A stretch of 64,000 bases of DNA, taken from NCBI RefSeq assembly GCF_002575655.3, contig NC_053037.3, positions 327,387,294 through 327,451,293 on the forward strand. Direction: 5' to 3'. This document shows positions 1 to 9,535 of this stretch, in pieces. Each line of letters starts with the position of its first letter. The stretch's first letter is position 1. The DNA is from Aegilops tauschii subsp. strangulata. Taxonomy: Eukaryota > Streptophyta > Magnoliopsida > Poales > Poaceae. A model generated the notes under the pieces. It did no database searches, was not told the origin of the DNA, and was given only the letters and a program-made list of their open reading frames with translations. Position numbers and translations under genes: made by a program.

Positions 1-144
1 GTAGCCGGCGTCCGCGACATGCCAGAATACTCCAGCCCGCTGATTGAAAGGCTTAATCCAGGTCCACTCATCGTCTTCAGCTTCCTCGGTGGCCACCTCA
101 CTGACATCGGGCGAAGAGGCCACGGTAAATCTCTTTTGGGCCAT
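1..144 (-). CDS. Partial hypothetical protein, N-terminal part, runs off left edge
   Basis: On the minus strand an ATG at 144-142 opens 48 codons without a stop to the first base of the window. The peptide starts MAQKRFTVASSPDVSE, has an acidic patch (EEAEDDE) and then a tryptophan-rich stretch (EWTWIKPFNQR, VFWHV). I do not recognise the family. Codon use is GC-rich and gene-like, and the upstream side (145-620) resembles a 5' flank with short direct repeats rather than a transposon body. The same frame stays open upstream of this ATG for about 35 codons until a TGA, so the true start could differ. It may be a gene whose body lies left of the window, or a captured fragment. Confidence 0.33.
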   Translation of the reverse strand, partial: MAQKRFTVASSPDVSEVATEEAEDDEWTWIKPFNQRAGVFWHVADAGY

Positions 145-454
145 TCGCTCCTCGAGCTCCCCGGGGAGCTTAGCCAGGCTTAGGCTGGGACGCTCTAGAC
201 TGGGGGAGGGGTGGGGATGGGGATCTCTGGGAAAGGGGGCATTTCACAGGCGTCATCTAAGAAACTCAGGGCGGCGAGGGTATGTATATCGCTGGGTAAA
301 CTGCACGGGGAGACCAGCAGAGGTTGACGATGGAGGCGGCGTGGCGGCGGCAGTGGTGACCTAGCTAGGTTTGGAGAGAGGGAGGGGTGGTGTGTATGTG
401 TGTGAACGGTGGATTTGGGGTGTGTGTGTGGAGGGGGTCCAAGGTGGTGTTTGA

Positions 455-612
455 GGAAATGCCGCGGGTACTGAAAATTTTACTAGGCGGGAGTAAAATG
501 GTGAGGCTACCGAAAATTTGGATCAAGGGATTGTAGCAGAGCGGGGCGGGAGTAAAATGTCGGGGCTACTGAAAATTTGGATCTACTGACTAAAGCAGAG
601 CGGGAGTAACAG
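455..612. repeat. Short direct repeat, about 62-bp unit, 2.5 copies
   Basis: Two adjacent units (about 483-545 and 545-609) share GCGGGAGTAAAATG, then GGCTAC, then GAAAATTTGGATC, then GCAGAGCGG. A half unit lies just before, at 462-484. They sit upstream of the minus-strand partial reading frame at the left edge and may be in its promoter or 5' UTR. No function is visible. Confidence 0.6.
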
Positions 613-799
613 ACATCACACACGGACCAGACATACTAATCGTGTGCTATCAAACAGAAAAACCATCTACGCGGACGCGGGTAGATATTTTCGAATTGCG
701 AGGGAGTAGATATTTTTTGAGGGAAGCCTCATGGAGCCCAATCTACTGTGATCATGTGGGTGACAGGGGCAGGGGCACGGCACATGGGTAGTCATAGGG

Positions 800-3130
800 A
801 ACCGTGTCTGTTTCTTACCCGATCACAGACGGTTGTTGCATCCAACTCGTCTGATGTTTATAAATTTGGCTAAAAAACACGGGAAAGGGTCAGAACACGA
901 ACACACTTGCATGTGGACCAAATATATGTCTGAAAAGGGTGGTTTGATGTTCAAATACCCAATGCATAACTTTGATGTGGCACCTGTCGCACAAAGCGCA
1001 CGTTATTATTGCTAGCCCCCCCCCCCACCCACCCAAATACACACACTTCGTGTTGCGGGAGGGGAATCCTAGCTATGAACTCATGCCCCCAAATAGCTAG
1101 GTCCGACATCTCACTGTACCGTAACACAAAACCAAAAGAAGTACATCAACCCCCCTCTCCCCTTTGCTTTTGATCAAATGTGGACCGTGTGCAGGTCCAC
1201 AGATGTGTTCTTCTGGCGTTAGATGGGTGACACCACTTACCAACCACACCTGCGGGTGGCCCGGTGTGTGTGTGTGTGTGTGTGTGAAAACGATGTGCTA
1301 TGATATTTAAATCACCAAATCACAAATTTGATGTGGCACATGTGCATTGCAAATTAACCGGGCATCCCCAACCCCATGGAGGTTCATCTAGTACGAAGTA
1401 GTACTGTACCCCCCCCCCACACACACACACTTTGAGTCGGTGAGGGGGGCATCTCACCAAGGCGTATTGCAAGACTGACCAAGAAGAATCACCACCTTGG
1501 TTGTATAACCTCTCTTGTTTGTTGGGTCAAAGTCATGCATTGACGTTCCACACGCGCCCCCACAAAATAGGCTAGCTTGTAACCGATAACCACGCGAGGG
1601 AGTGCCTGAAGACAACCACTGCGTGCATGTCGCCCAAACATATGTATGAAGTGTCATGTGGTGTTTGAATATACCCAATGCACAACTTTGATTCATGTGT
1701 ATGCAAGCCCTCAAACTTAGGTGCCGAATCTCACATTGATCGACGTTCGACTATACGGTAACACGAACCAAGAGAAGAAGAATCCACCCTGGTAACCTCT
1801 CTCGCTTTGTTGGTCAAAGTGATGGAGACGTCCACGCGGGCCCATGAATATATGGGCCATTGATGATAACCAAGCGAGGGAGAGTGTCCAAAGACAACCG
1901 CTGCATGCATGTGCCCCAGACATATGTATGGACATGCGTGATGCATGTATATATGTTTGAATACCTAAAGCACAAAAATTGGATGTGGTGCATGCATGCG
2001 TTGAGAAACGCATAGTCCCCACACAGATCTAGTTCATGATGCGTCGCGTGCTCTGTCCCCCCCCCCCCCACCACCACCACTTCGACCCTGTCGGAGGGAT
2101 TCATGGGTACACATGCGCGTGAAGTATAGTTGCATGTACCAAACCAGATAAGATGAACCAAAATTTAATCCCCTCCTAATTATAAGTCAAATTAACCTCT
2201 ATCGCTATCGGTCGAAGTGATTGACTAAGCGGGCACACAGATATGGACGAAGCATCTCGCCGATAACCCCATGAGTGAGTGCTAGAGGACAACTACCATC
2301 GCTTGCTTGTGGGCCAAACACATATTTATGGAGATGTGTGGTTGTGCTGTTTGAATACCTAATATATATGCAGAACTTTGATGTGGCACCTGCTCGGAAA
2401 CCTTTAAGTCCCCCACACACGAACCGAGGTTCATGACACGTAGTATCTATATGTTGCCCCCTCCACTCTTCGACGTGTAATATATACTCCTACGTACGTA
2501 CCGTAACACAACCCGAAAATAATCCTCCTTGTTCGTCAAATTACCTTTCTCGTTGTGTCATATATTAGATGGACGATGACCTCGCGGGCCCATGGAGGGA
2601 AATAGTCGCGGACGAATGAGTGACAACCTTCATCTTCACGTGGCCCAATGTGTTGGTGATGTTTTTAATACCCAATATGCAAAACTTATTTGCGGCACCT
2701 GCCTCGGAAACTGAAAAGTCCCCGCATGGAGCAAGATCGTTTCATGACGTGTGTGTAGTATATATGTGCTGCCCCGGCCCCCTCCTCCCCTCTTCGACGC
2801 ATACTATATACTCCTACCGCAACAAAACCCAAAAAGAAACCTCCTTGTTGGGTCAAAATGATGGAGGACAACCTCACGGGCCCACGGATGGAAGCATCGC
2901 ACGCGAGTGACTGTTTTATATGAGCGTAATATTGCCCCGGGCCACCCTCTTCAATGCATACTATATATATAATCCTACCGTACGTATAACAAAAACCAAA
3001 AAATGACCATCCTTGTTTGTCAAATTAACCTCTGTCATCGCATGTCATAGTGCTGGACGGCGACCTCGCGGGCCCACGCGAGTGAGGGTCCTAGGACCAC
3101 CGCGTGCATGTGACCCAAAGATGCATGTCA
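800..3130. repeat. Decayed satellite-like array, unit about 290-400 bp, six to seven copies
   Basis: The same order of short landmarks recurs. The landmark CCAATGCA-AACTTTGATGTGGCACCTG (approximate) appears near 957, 1310, 1670, 1963, 2356 and 2668, at spacings of about 353, 360, 293, 393 and 312. A second, GACGACCTCGCGGGCCCA and relatives, appears near 1550, 1830, 2225, 2575, 2870 and 3065. Between them come a poly-C/CCCCCACAC tract, a TTCATGACGCGTAGT-like piece, a CGTACCGTAACACAA piece and CCTTGTT-GTCAAATTACCTCT. Copies differ strongly in length and sequence. A (GT)n run sits at 1264-1286 inside one unit. No open reading frame is conserved between units, so I treat this as non-coding. Confidence 0.7.
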
Positions 3131-3785
3131 AACTTTTTCTGCAGCGAACATGCAACCAAAGGAGTTTAGTGTTGAAAATTGAAAAAAATAGATAACATCT
3201 ATTCGTTTTTTATACATTGGTTGATTTCCCAGGGATTTAAATGTGCAAAATCAAATTTGATCTACATGAGACCCGTGATAGTGCACAAAAATGGATTGCA
3301 AAATCGTCCCCATGCAAGAAGTTTCTAACATCTAGAATCTTGATTTTAAAATCCAATAAATCCAAAACTAAGTTGAAATTCATGAAACTTATCGTGGTGT
3401 CATATGGACACCAATAGACTGTGATATTATTATTATTTTTCAAATTTGAGACAAGTTTTGATATAATCTTCTTACATACAGGAAATTATAAATAATTATC
3501 AACCAATATCGCAAACAAACTCTTTACTCGAACCGTGGGCGTTAGACCAACAATGTAAGTGTCGTGCTTCGGTTAAGCAATAAAGCGGCAGAATTAATCA
3601 TCAAAAGGACAAATCAATAGAATACATGCCGCGCACGCGTTCTGTGTGCCGTACGAGCATGTGTGAGTTGACGAGACGCATGCTAGCAGGCAGACCGGGA
3701 GGCCGAGGCATGCGCGTGTTCGCTACGCACTCACCGTGCAGGGTGTGCTAGTAGCTGTGTGAAATGACAGTAGGCGTGCCAGCAG
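3131..3785. other. Intergenic sequence, nothing recognised
   Basis: AT-rich up to about 3500, then mixed sequence with several GCATGCGTG-like words to 3780. I see no reading frame, terminal repeat or RNA gene here. It separates the decayed array from the F-box promoter. Confidence 0.5.
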
Positions 3786-3995
3786 TCCGCCGCGTAGGCT
3801 CACCGGGAGGCGAGCCAGCCCTTTGACCGTCGGCCTCCTCGCTCCCACTGCTCCATATTAATGGCGCGCCTGCCTTGCTCCATGAAATGATGGTATAGAA
3901 ATTCCAGAAGTCTGCCGCGCAGGCTCACCGGGAAGCGAGACAACCTTTCACCGTCGCCCGCCTCACTCCCACTGGTCCGTATTAATGGCGCGCCC
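3786..3995. repeat. Duplicated 84-bp segment upstream of the F-box gene, offset 124 bp
   Basis: 3786-3870 and 3911-3994 are two copies of one segment. Both begin with TC(C/T)GCCGCG(T/C)AGGCTCACCGGGA and end ATTAATGGCGCGCC (3857-3870 and 3981-3994). They lie immediately before the 78-bp minisatellite, so they probably sit in the promoter of the F-box gene. Confidence 0.75.
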
Positions 3996-4004
3996 GAGCG
4001 TCTG

Positions 4005-4316
4005 CACCCCCAATCCTCCCCACACACACAATCCTCTCTCTCCACCCGCATCCTCAACGCCACTCTCAGTCCTCAAAGCCGGCGCCCCCCATCCTCGCCA
4101 CACACACAATCCTCTACCTCTGCCCGCATCCTCGACGCCGCTCTCAACCCTCAAAGCCGGCACCCCCATCCTCGCCACACACACAATCCTCTCTCTCCGC
4201 CCGCATCTTTGACGCCGCTCTCAGTCCTCAAAGCCGGCACCCCCCATCCTCGCCACACACACAATCCTCTCTCTTCGCCCGCAACCTCGATGCCGCTCTC
4301 AGTCCTCAAAGCCGTC
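4005..4316. repeat. Minisatellite, 78-bp unit, four copies
   Basis: The word CACACACACAATCCTCT recurs with AATCCT at 4030, 4108, 4185 and 4263, giving spacings of 78, 77 and 78. Each unit also carries CCCGCATCCTCGACGCC, CTCTCAGTCCTCAAAGCC and GGCACCCCCCATCCTCGCC. The array ends only a few bases before the first ATG of the F-box gene, so it is likely to form part of its 5' UTR or core promoter. Both strands are open over most of the array, which creates false reading frames. Confidence 0.85.
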
Positions 4317-4321
4317 AGTGT

Positions 4322-6210
4322 ATGAGGATGCCGCCGAAGCGCCCCATCGGAGGGAGTGGCGATGCCGGGGCTGCTAAAGCACCGGAGCACGGCATGAATA
4401 TGGAGACAGAGGTTTCCGTCGCCGCTGACGAGGTGGAGCACGAGGCTGCCAACAAGCAGAGGCGGGTCGAGAAAGAACCGCAAGCGACTCCAGCAGGCCT
4501 AGCCTTCATCAGCAGCCTCCCCGATGATATGTTGACAGCCATCATATCCCTCCTCCCAATCAAATATGGGGCGAGGACAACCGCCCTTTCCCTGCGGTGG
4601 CGCCCCCTATGGCTCTCCACCCGCCTCGACCTCCTCGACGTCCACGAGCTCTGCCAAGACTATCGCAAAAGCTTGGATGCATTCTCCCAGATCCTCGGCA
4701 GTCTTAGCCCAATCAGAGGCTGTATCACGGGCAAGTTCCATTCCAATGGCAAGGACCGAGCCAAGCTTGACGAGTGGTTCCGATCTCCCGCCCTAGGTCA
4801 GCTCGACGATCTCAGTTTTAATGATGGGCATATGCGCTCGCTGCCAATGTCCGCGCTCCGCTTCGCGCCCACGCTGCGCCTCGCCAAGTTCATGAACTGC
4901 CATTGCCGCCCCCTTAATGATGCGCCCGCTCTTTTTCTACCACGACTGAAGCACCTCGAGCTCGTCATCATCTGCATCCCAAAGGATGACATGGAGCGCC
5001 TGCTCCGCGGCTATACTACACTCGAGTTCCTTCCTCTTCAGGAAATGAATTGGTCGAGTAGCTTCCACATCACCTCTAGGACTCTCCGGACTATTTATGT
5101 GTGTTGCTGGTGCTGCAACGAGAGATCACAAAAGGTGGACCATAATATGGTCATTGAGGACACACCTTCACTTGAGAGATTACATGTAGTTGATCAACAA
5201 GGTCCAACAAGAATCGATGTCATTTCTGCGCCGAAATTGATAGTGGTGGGATACTCGTCTGTCAAATACTACTACTTTCAGGTACAACAGTCGCCTTATA
5301 CCTCTCCTTCTTGATATCAACATTATTTCTAGTTTTGAAGATGTATGTTCATCTGTCATCTAGCAAAGCTTCACCCGGATTCTGGGCACAGTGAAGGTCT
5401 TGGCACTAGAATCTATTGGCCCCAACCTGGACCAAGTTGTTAGTTTCCTGAGATGCTTTCTATGCCTGAAGAAGCTGTATTTCGAGGTGATGTTCCTTTC
5501 CTGTTAAATGTTAACCATAAGGGAGTTCAATTTTTTGCACCTTCTCCCAAGTTTACAATGACAATGTACTACGATTTCTGAAAGAATTTTGGAGGATTTC
5601 AGGACATACACCCCCACCCCATATTGGTTGCTTGATTCATATGGTTACAATCCATAAGCATTTCTCCTTTGGATTCATCTTTACTAGTTTTCTAATGGAA
5701 TTTTTCATCCAATCCAACCTCTTGTGAAGAAAGCTACATTTTTCTAGATTATAATCAAATGCCCATGTTAATCATGTCAGGTCGAAGATGGCACGTTGGT
5801 GCATTTTACAAATCCTGCAAACCAAACAGGCATGTAGTAGTGTTGAAAACTGCATGTAGGCACTAACACGTTCTATTCTTTGGCAGATAATAATTGGCCC
5901 GGAGGTGGATAATGTTTATAACGACAATCGCATCGAATGCCTGGATCTGCATCTCTCAAATATTACTTTGAACTCCTATCGAGGGACCTTACCGGAGATT
6001 ACATTCGCCAGGTTCTTTCTTGCTAGAGCAAGGGTGCTGAAGGTACTGAGGTTGAACACACATTTAACTAGGAAAGATGAATGGGTTGTTGATCAGAGTC
6101 GGCAGCTACTGCAGAATGGAAGACACTCCAAAAAAGCTAAAGTTTGTATTGGAAGATTATATGACAGAGTAATTGGAAGTCATTGTGTCAAACCCATACA
6201 TGACTTGTAG
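4322..6210 (+). CDS. F-box/FBD protein, three exons, about 468 aa, apparently intact
   Basis: Exons are 4322-5281, 5364-5486 and 5887-6210. All introns start GT and end AG, and all junctions are phase 0, so the frame stays open to TAG at 6208-6210. Residues 64-103 form an F-box (SSLPDDMLTAIISLLPI, then RTTALSLRWRPLW). Leucine-rich repeat-like sequence follows. Exon 2 encodes TVKVLALESIGPNLDQVV, typical of this grass family. Exon 3 (from residue 362) is an FBD-type C-terminus (IECLDLHLSNITLNSYRG, then FARFFLARARVLKVL). The family acts as substrate receptor in SCF ubiquitin ligases; the target is unknown. A second ATG at 4328 has A at -3 and may be the true start, costing two residues. The F-box part carries SLRWRPLW rather than the commoner S+RWR-LW, a minor change. 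Expression cannot be judged from sequence. Confidence 0.85.
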
Positions 6211-6312
6211 CGGCTGGTCCCTTAGAAATGATGAGGTTTGCAATCTTTGAATTTGGGCATTGTAATGCTAGAATTTGAACCTTGCAATATTTATGGTATT
6301 TGTTATATAACG

Positions 6313-6385
6313 TAATTGGATGTTTAATTTGGTCTTGCAATCATGTCCTGTTACAGGTATATATATGTTGTTCTTCTGTACACAG
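6313..6385. repeat. Direct repeat, copy 1 (3' flank of the F-box gene)
   Basis: The segment GTAATTGGATGTTTAATTTG, then GCAA-CATGTCCT, then TATATATGTTGTTCTT, recurs at 7991-8068 behind the exonuclease-like pseudogene. In both places CACTA-like subterminal words (ATCGCACAC, AACGGTT) follow within 100 bp. Confidence 0.75.
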
Positions 6386-6600
6386 AGCATAGATGTTCTG
6401 CAGACAGAGCATATCACATCGCACACGGACCACACTAGGTAACCCGTCGGCGATGAATTCATCAATCGCAAACGGTTATATACCAGCAAGCGTTTGCCCA
6501 CAACACACACGGCTTATTCCATCACAAATAGCTCGGATAGATCAACTTTATGCCACGTATCGCACACGCAACTCTAATCTGATTCGTGCTTGATGTCTCC
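6380..6600. mobile_element. CACTA-type subterminal repeat region, left part
   Basis: Words such as ATCACATCGCACACGG, ATCGCAAACGGTT, CACACACGGCTTATTCC and CGTATCGCACACGCAACT recur in both orientations. The same vocabulary fills 8090-8604 next to a clear CACTA terminus. I did not find a left CACTA terminus here. The region may be the left subterminal part of the same element or part of a nested copy. Confidence 0.5.
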
Positions 6601-7129
6601 GACATTCCTCGCACTGTTCGTCTTATATGCCACGTATCACTGTGCCGGCCTCTGCTTGCATCCCTCAGCAAGCTCTGCTCGCCGTAAGGCGCCGCAGCGC
6701 ACTGTGCTCGCCGTTAGGTGCCGCGGCACGCTCTGCTCGCGTCCGTCGGCGCGCTCGGCTTGTGGGCAGCTTTTCCTTGCGTGTTCAACTGCTATATGCA
6801 TATATATGGTTGCTCGCCATTGAGGCGACCGTGGAGCGCTCTACTCGCGTCCCTCCGTGCGCGCTCTGCCAGCGGTTGGGCCTGCGCACGATCATGTCGG
6901 GGGCCCCATATGCATGCAGTTGCGCCACGCGCGTCGCCACACAAAGCAGTTACGTGCGGCATGATGGAGTTACGCGCTGCAAATTAGAACTGCCATCTGG
7001 CCGTGCCGATATTCCAGGCCGTCCAGCTTCCCCGTTAATTACCGCAGCCATTATAACCTTAGTCTCTTCAACCTTTCGATCGCGCCCGACAACACAACAA
7101 GCATACCCACGACGACACATAGAGAGGGG
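6601..7129. other. Upstream region of the exonuclease-like pseudogene
   Basis: GC-rich, with short degenerate repeats built around GCTCTGCTCGC(C/G) between 6660 and 6880. A long open frame here (about 6627-7229) has a biased, repeat-driven composition and resembles no family. It is probably promoter or captured flank of the pseudogene that follows. Confidence 0.45.
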
Positions 7130-7830
7130 ATGTCTAGAGGTGCTCCAATGGAGTTTGGCGAGCATAAAGTGGAGACCCACGCGAGGGAGATGGATCTCTC
7201 GATGGTGTACACCATCGATCCCGCCGTAGTGGACGACTACATCAACACCGTTGAGCAGATGATTGCTCGAGACAAGTACAAGGTGATCGGCATCGACCTC
7301 CAGTATACCGGTGCTCGTCCCAACATAGATCAGAAGGTTGCCATCGCCTAGTTGTGAGAGCACCATCATGTCCTCATCTACCACTACTGCATGGTCATAG
7401 AGCCTTGCGACCATTTCGCCAGGTTTGTCAACAGCACCGACTGCAAGTTCGCTACGTTGGAAACCACCGACGATGTAAAAGCGCTCAGTGTTACGAGCTT
7501 GGCCTGCAAGAACCTTGTCGAAATCCTTGAGCACTACAGGGTATGGGGCAGCACGAAGAAGGACTCCCTGGTTGAACTCGCCTCGGCCATCATCGACCCA
7601 TACTATGAAAAGATGAAGCAAGATGCCAACAAACACGTCCCGTATCCTGGCACGGGGCCTAGATGCGGCAACTGGATGAATCTCACCTCAGGTTCGCGGC
7701 CAAGAGTGTGTACACATGCTACGAGATGCACAGGCAGATCGTTGACATGAGGAAGTGCCTCGTTACCGAGATCGACGAGGCCGGATCGAGCCAGACGCAG
7801 AGTAGTAGCGGCAAGCGTCACAAGAAGTAG
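7130..7830 (+). pseudogene. 3'-5' exonuclease (RNase H-fold, WRN-exonuclease-like) pseudogene
   Basis: Translation from ATG 7130 gives DLSMVYTIDPAVVDDYINTV and KYKVIGIDLQYTG, resembling the start of the DEDD-type exonuclease fold with its D-(I/L)-(E/Q) segment. Two in-frame stops follow at 7349-7351 and 7355-7357 (consistent with Gln to TAG and Cys to TGA changes). The same frame then continues with HHHVLIYHYCM and LACKNLVEILEHYRVWG. Near 7665-7690 the frame shifts by one, and HLRFAAKSVYTCYEMHRQIV and a basic SSGKRHKK tail end at TAG 7828-7830. No introns are apparent. Grass genomes contain small intron-poor proteins of this type, and the family assignment is from memory. Three lesions make a working product unlikely. 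The acidic catalytic residue pattern (IDLQ rather than DIE) also looks weakened. Confidence 0.6.
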
Positions 7831-7861
7831 ATGATGATTAGATGATCGTTTATCCTACTTA

Positions 7862-7998
7862 ATTAGGCATGTAACATATAGTTGACTTTGGTGTGTGGAA
7901 ATGTCATGTGTGTAGTAGCCACCTCTGTAATTATGCATGTAATAATTTACTTTGGTGTGTGCAAATGTCATGTGTGTAGTAGCCACCTATGTAATTGG
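7862..7998. repeat. Tandem duplication, 67-bp unit, two copies
   Basis: The segment ACTTTGGTGTGTG(G/C)AAATG followed by TCATGTGTGTAGTAGCCACC and T(C/A)TGTAATT occurs twice back to back, directly behind the pseudogene stop. It lies just before the longer direct repeat at 7991-8068. Confidence 0.8.
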
Positions 7999-8068
7999 AT
8001 GTTTAATTTGGTTATGCAACCATGTCCTTATAAGTGTGTGTGTGTATATATGTTGTTGTTTTGTATGC
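7991..8068. repeat. Direct repeat, copy 2 (3' flank of the exonuclease pseudogene)
   Basis: Second copy of the 70-bp segment at 6313-6385. It begins GTAATTGGATGTTTAATTTG and ends TATATATGTTGTTGTTTTG. The copy here carries an extra (GT)n expansion. Confidence 0.75.
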
Positions 8069-8089
8069 AATCCCAACGAACAACACAAC

Positions 8090-8604
8090 GTCTTATTAGC
8101 AGCAATCGTCTGTGTTATTATCGGTCTTCGCACACATTTTTTATTACAGACTTGTTTGTCGCCTATCACACACATCTTGTTATATTGAACCGTTTCTGTT
8201 ATCTTGGCTCGACGCAAACAGTTCATCCGAGTGAACAGTTCATCCGAGTGAACTGTTTGCCCTCTATCGCACACACCTTGATCTGGCTAGCCGTTTATTT
8301 TGTTCCGCCTAATCACAAACAGTTCATCCGAGTGAACCGTATGCCGTATATCGCACACACCTTCATCTGGCTGCCCGTTTCTGTTCTTCTCCCTCATCAC
8401 AAATAGTTCATTGAACTGAACTGTATGCCCTGCATCACACACGCAACTAAAGTCTGAACCGTGTTCGATGCATCCGTCATCGCAAAAGTTTTGCATCTTT
8501 TTTGACGGGTTTTTTACATCACCGTTTGCGATTATTGCATCGCACCTAGTTTCATCGAAGGGTCTCTGATCGTAGTGTCGCGTTAGCAACATCCTGTAGT
8601 AGTG
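8090..8604 (-). mobile_element. CACTA transposon end: subterminal repeats and terminus
   Basis: The right end reads, on the minus strand, CACTACTACAGGATGTTGCT, a typical CACTA-superfamily terminus (TAGTG at 8600-8604). The 500 bp inside it holds an 83-bp subterminal tandem repeat: CGCACACACCTT starts at 8269 and 8352, and a related ATCACACACGC occurs at 8434. The motif CAGTTCATCCGAGTGAAC(C/T)G is repeated between them. No transposase is visible between 6240 and 8604, so this is a non-autonomous or gene-carrying copy. The 3-bp duplication would be ATG at 8605-8607, but the other end was not located. Confidence 0.75.
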
Positions 8605-9535
8605 ATGATTTCAAATTTCAGGATTAAAAACAGTTTGGACCGCACCGAAATATCAAAATTTCATTGAATTTTTTAACCGTGGGCAGACTATGGGCTGTAA
8701 TGGTAACAAAAAGAATATGGGCTTAAAAAATCCTTAAGAATTAGCCAATGGGCTGTAAATTTATTAGCAATAATGGCAAATGGGTTGTATGTTGTTTTCC
8801 ACATATTTGAGGCTGACTTGTGGGCCTACTAGGTTGACGCGTATGCTTTCCTAAAAAATGGTTGACGCGCACGCAAGGCCATGTAAACTTAGTCAACACA
8901 CAAGAGAAGTGACTATTGGATGTCCATCCAACGCCCGTCCTGTTTCTTCAATCTCTGCTCTTCCTGCTCCAACCGCCCAAACCAGCGCCGACGGGACTGC
9001 CTGCTCCCGCCTCCCGTGGCCGACTGTGCTGCCGCGCAGGCCTCACCGCTCCACCTTACTCCCATCGTAAGCCTGGCCATCCCACTACTCACCCACAACT
9101 GTTGTTATTCTCCGGCAATGGCAGACGAACCAGTAAACCCTCGTAGTCCCCTCCGCGTGGGAAATAACTGCCGAGTCTTCCTCGGCTCCATGTCGTTCCC
9201 TTCCGCGGCCTCGCCGTCATCCACCGCCCTGGTGCTCTCAGAGCGGCGTGGTTAACATGGTCAATGAATGACATCCATCAAAAGAGGACTGTGCATGGAG
9301 AGGCCGACAGCTAGGTCCACGGCCGCACGCAAGGAAGTGCGTCCTTATTACGCGTAAAATAACAATTCCTCCACCTGACAGTGGGGACCACCGGAAGGGC
9401 CTCTGTATTTTGCAAGAAAAAAGTTCCTCCCGCTGACAGCTCAAACCCACTAGCTATACCTTCGCACGCAAGGAAGTGCCTCCTTATTACGCACACAAAA
9501 ATAAATACTCCCCTACTAGCTGGGAGCCACCATAT
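8605..9535. repeat. Tandem duplication, copy 1 (about 730-bp unit)
   Basis: The string GAGGCTGACTTGTGGGCC at 8808 recurs at 9540. It is followed in both copies by TTGACGCG, GATGTCCATCCAACG-CCGTC, CAACCGCCCAAACCAGCG, CTGTGCTGCCGCGCAGGCCT and, at the end, GTGGAGAGGCCGACAG. Start 8605-8800 is a region rich in ATGGGCTGTA words. The open frames here are conserved only as shadows of the repeat and differ between copies. The family is unclassified. Confidence 0.7.

Noticed and set aside
6627..7229. 200-codon plus-strand frame
   Set aside because: Driven by GCTCTGCTCGC-type repeats, no family, and it overlaps the start of the exonuclease-like frame.
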